Positions 31,859-33,420 of a stretch of DNA of 33,420 nt are shown one piece after another. The DNA comes from Propionibacteriaceae bacterium (lineage in GTDB: Bacteria; Actinomycetota; Actinomycetes; Propionibacteriales; Propionibacteriaceae): assembly GCA_024636075.1 (NCBI GenBank), contig JAGXHS010000122.1, positions 1 to 33,420 on the forward strand, read 5' to 3'. Both the position numbers and the translations under genes were made by a program. The stretch's first letter is position 1; each line of letters starts with the position of its first letter. The notes beneath the pieces were generated by a model. The model saw only the letters and a program-made list of their open reading frames with translations. It searched no databases and was not told the origin of the DNA.

Positions 31859-32467
31859 TCAGGCGCGACCGAAAACGGTCACCAGGAAATTTGAGTCCTC
31901 CTCGAACTGGCGTAGGTCCCAGCTGCTGAGAGCCAGTTCCAGTCGCAGGTCACTGTGCTCGGCGTCGACGATGAATTCCCCGAAATCGTAGCCTCGACCT
32001 CCCCCGAAACCGATGGCGGCACGCCCCGAAGGCTTCAGATGGGTTGCCAGCGCCCGCAAGGCATCGCGCCGGCCGCTGGGAGCCAGGAAACCCATCACAT
32101 TGCCTGCGCACAGGATCACGTCGAAGGGCTCGTCGATGCCACGTGACGTCAGGTCCAGATCACAGAGGTCACCCACCAGATAGATCGGCCCAGGGTGGTC
32201 CTGCTGAGCGGCGTCGATCAGGACGGGATCGATGTCCACTCCCACCACGGTGTGGCCGAGCTCGTGCAGGCGCCCAGCATGTCGACCAGGCCCACACCCG
32301 GCGTCCAGAATGCGTGCGCTCCGCGGCGCCAAGGTGTCCACCAAGCGGGTCTCGCCCAACAGATCCGTCCCCTCCGCCGCCATCCGGCGGAACCGGTCCA
32401 CGTACTGCTGTGAATGGTCCGGGTTGGAAGCCACTATTCTTTCCCACTTGCCTTGTTCGCGCGTCAC
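31859..32467 (-). CDS. SAM-dependent methyltransferase, class I
   Basis: 202 residues from the GTG at 32467, where family-like sequence begins (REQGKWERIVASNPDHSQQYVDRFR); the frame is open 45 codons upstream without similarity. Motif I is ILDAGCGPGRHAGRL, motif II VVGVDIDPVLI with the ribose-binding Asp, and motif III FDVILCAGNVMGFL followed by HLKPSGRAAIGF. The target is unknown; the group includes small-molecule methyltransferases. It converges on the response regulator gene with 19 bp between stops. I see no gene in 32468-32703. Confidence 0.8.
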   Translation of the reverse strand: MTREQGKWERIVASNPDHSQQYVDRFRRMAAEGTDLLGETRLVDTLAPRSARILDAGCGPGRHAGRLHELGHTVVGVDIDPVLIDAAQQDHPGPIYLVGDLCDLDLTSRGIDEPFDVILCAGNVMGFLAPSGRRDALRALATHLKPSGRAAIGFGGGRGYDFGEFIVDAEHSDLRLELALSSWDLRQFEEDSNFLVTVFGRA

Positions 32468-32703
32468 TCGCCACAGTCTGCCGCAACTCGTGTCAACGAT
32501 CCCAACCGGGCGCGCTCGAGCCGCGCAGAGTCTGCACGGAGTGGTCCGCTCGAGATCCGTGACGCTGACGTCTGTAGCTCCCAGTACGCCAGCGCGACTC
32601 ACCAGCGGCGGCGTGAGCGCACCTTTCGGCGGTGTGGAGCGGGTTGCCGCGGCGTGACCGATCCAGACAGCTGTGCCGGGCGATGTCTCAACTCACCGGG
32701 CGG

Positions 32704-32776
32704 AGCCCCCGGAGGGAGTCGAACCCTCGACCGCTCGCTTACAAGGCGAGTGCTCTGGCCGCTGAGCTACGGAGGC
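32704..32776 (-). tRNA. tRNA-Thr (anticodon UGU)
   Basis: 73 nt. The acceptor stem GCCTCCG pairs with CGGGGGC including one G-U. The D-arm is AGCTCAGCGGCCAGAGC, the anticodon stem CTCGC/GCGAG holds the loop CTTGTAA (anticodon TGT), and the T-arm GAGGGTTCGACTCCC is normal. The discriminator is T and CCA is not encoded. It reads ACA codons, rare in this GC-rich genome. Confidence 0.95.
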
Positions 32777-32798
32777 GTGCTGGGAATCAGCAGCCACC

Positions 32799-32827
32799 AT
32801 TCTGCCGCCGTCCCGCCCGCCTGTCGA
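32799..32827 (-). promoter_or_regulatory. Promoter of tRNA-Thr
   Basis: On the minus strand TCGACA (32822-32827), a 17-bp spacer and CAGAAT (32799-32804), 22 bp before the mature 5' end. It is the only place in the window where I see a fair -35 and -10 pair. Confidence 0.45.
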
Positions 32828-32853
32828 ACGCAGGCAGTGCGGCACTGCGTCTC

Positions 32854-33420
32854 TCAGACTCCGCTGGCTGCCAGGACGGCGAAGGCATCGCCGGAAAGTT
32901 GGACCACTTCACCGGCAGGGATGAAGGCTGACTGTCCCTGGATGAGTTCGTTGCCGTGTTGGTCGCTGAGGTGGCCGTCCAGCACCAGCAGGATCCGTCC
33001 TCGATTGGTTACTGGGACGGTGGCCACGACCGGGCTGGACACTTCGATCCGCCAGGTGGCGAACTCGGGTGCCGGGGTGACGTAACGCCAGAGGCCGGGC
33101 CCTTCCGGCGATGGATCGATGACGGCGACTGGTCCGGACCGAAAATTCACCACCCGGACGAGCTCGGTGACGTCGATGTGCTTCTTGGTGAGGCCGCACC
33201 GAATCACGTTGTCAGAGCTGGTCATCACCTCCACGCCAGTTCCCCGAAGGTAGGAGTGCAGGTTTCCGGCGGGCAGAAACAATGCCTGCCCGGGCTCCAG
33301 GAGGACCCGGTTCATCAACAACGCGGCAAGGATGCTGGGCGAGCCCGGATGGTACTCGTCCAGCTGCACGGCCACCCGGCAGAAGTCCCCGAAGTCGCCG
33401 TCCTCAGCAACGTGGTCGAC
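32854..33420 (-). CDS. manA: Mannose-6-phosphate isomerase, C-terminal part
   Basis: The frame is open to the right edge, so the N-terminal half lies outside; 188 residues remain. The enzyme interconverts mannose 6-phosphate and fructose 6-phosphate and supplies precursors for mannosylated envelope molecules. LNRVLLEPGQALFLPAGNLHSYLRGTGVEVM (read here as MNRVLLEPG...) contains a zinc ligand His of the cupin core. SSDNVIRCGLTKKHIDV holds the catalytic Arg. The rest is the C-terminal cupin. The stop lies 77 bp before the tRNA gene's 5' end on the same strand; a small CAGTGC/GCACTG hairpin lies near 32836-32848. Confidence 0.92.
   Translation of the reverse strand, partial: VDHVAEDGDFGDFCRVAVQLDEYHPGSPSILAALLMNRVLLEPGQALFLPAGNLHSYLRGTGVEVMTSSDNVIRCGLTKKHIDVTELVRVVNFRSGPVAVIDPSPEGPGLWRYVTPAPEFATWRIEVSSPVVATVPVTNRGRILLVLDGHLSDQHGNELIQGQSAFIPAGEVVQLSGDAFAVLAASGV

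Noticed and set aside
32818..32850. Hairpins GCCTG/CAGGC and CAGTGC/GCACTG as a manA terminator
   Set aside because: Stems are 5-6 bp with no T-tract, and they overlap the likely tRNA promoter.

Overview
The window is high-GC actinobacterial DNA, most likely from the Propionibacteriales. The best indicator is the operon at the left edge, which encodes a methylmalonyl-CoA carboxyltransferase (transcarboxylase: 5S end, 12S, small subunit, 1.3S biotin carrier), the signature enzyme of propionic fermentation. Other actinobacterial markers are CarD, an LpqE-type lipoprotein, SenX3/RegX3 with PhoU, a stand-alone MsiK/UgpC-type sugar ATPase, a DUF4032 protein, and many genes that start directly at a TANNNT -10 box plus 6 nt (leaderless mRNAs).

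Layout. 1-3.6 kb: transcarboxylase operon and an SGNH esterase. 3.6-5.3 kb: an SDR dehydrogenase divergent from gpmA, which ends in a strong terminator. 5.5-8.4 kb: phoU divergent from senX3-regX3, with a three-unit PHO box between them. 8.4-14.6 kb: the lpqE / carD / ispD-ispF neighbourhood known from mycobacteria, here opened up by an island of sugar-PTS genes and gene wreckage. 14.6-17.7 kb: a membrane zinc protease and a DUF2207 membrane protein. 17.7-25.7 kb, all on the minus strand: glyA, cysS-rlmB, the DUF4032 kinase-like protein, metB and ugpC/msiK. 25.8-29.0 kb: tdh-kbl (threonine to glycine plus acetyl-CoA) and a VTT/DedA membrane protein. 29.0-33.4 kb: macro-domain hydrolase, a NarL-type two-component pair, a small methyltransferase, tRNA-Thr(UGU) and the 3' part of manA.

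The most unusual stretch is about 8,995-13,360. Within 4.4 kb it holds at least four eroded systems. These are a frameshifted IS110-type transposase end; the last ~55 codons of a glucitol PTS IIBC (SrlE) next to an intact IIA (SrlB); a galactitol-type IIC (GatC) shrunk to 96 codons by what look like two in-frame internal deletions, yet still translationally coupled to gatA and following gatB; and scraps of a 2-oxoacid dehydrogenase E1-beta and E2 directly upstream of, and touching, the ispD promoter. An apparently intact SorC-family regulator with a paired operator survives among them. I read this as an accessory carbohydrate island that inserted between carD and ispD and is being lost piece by piece. 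I found no CRISPR array, prophage or intact mobile element. Family assignments come from reading motifs; no database search was run.
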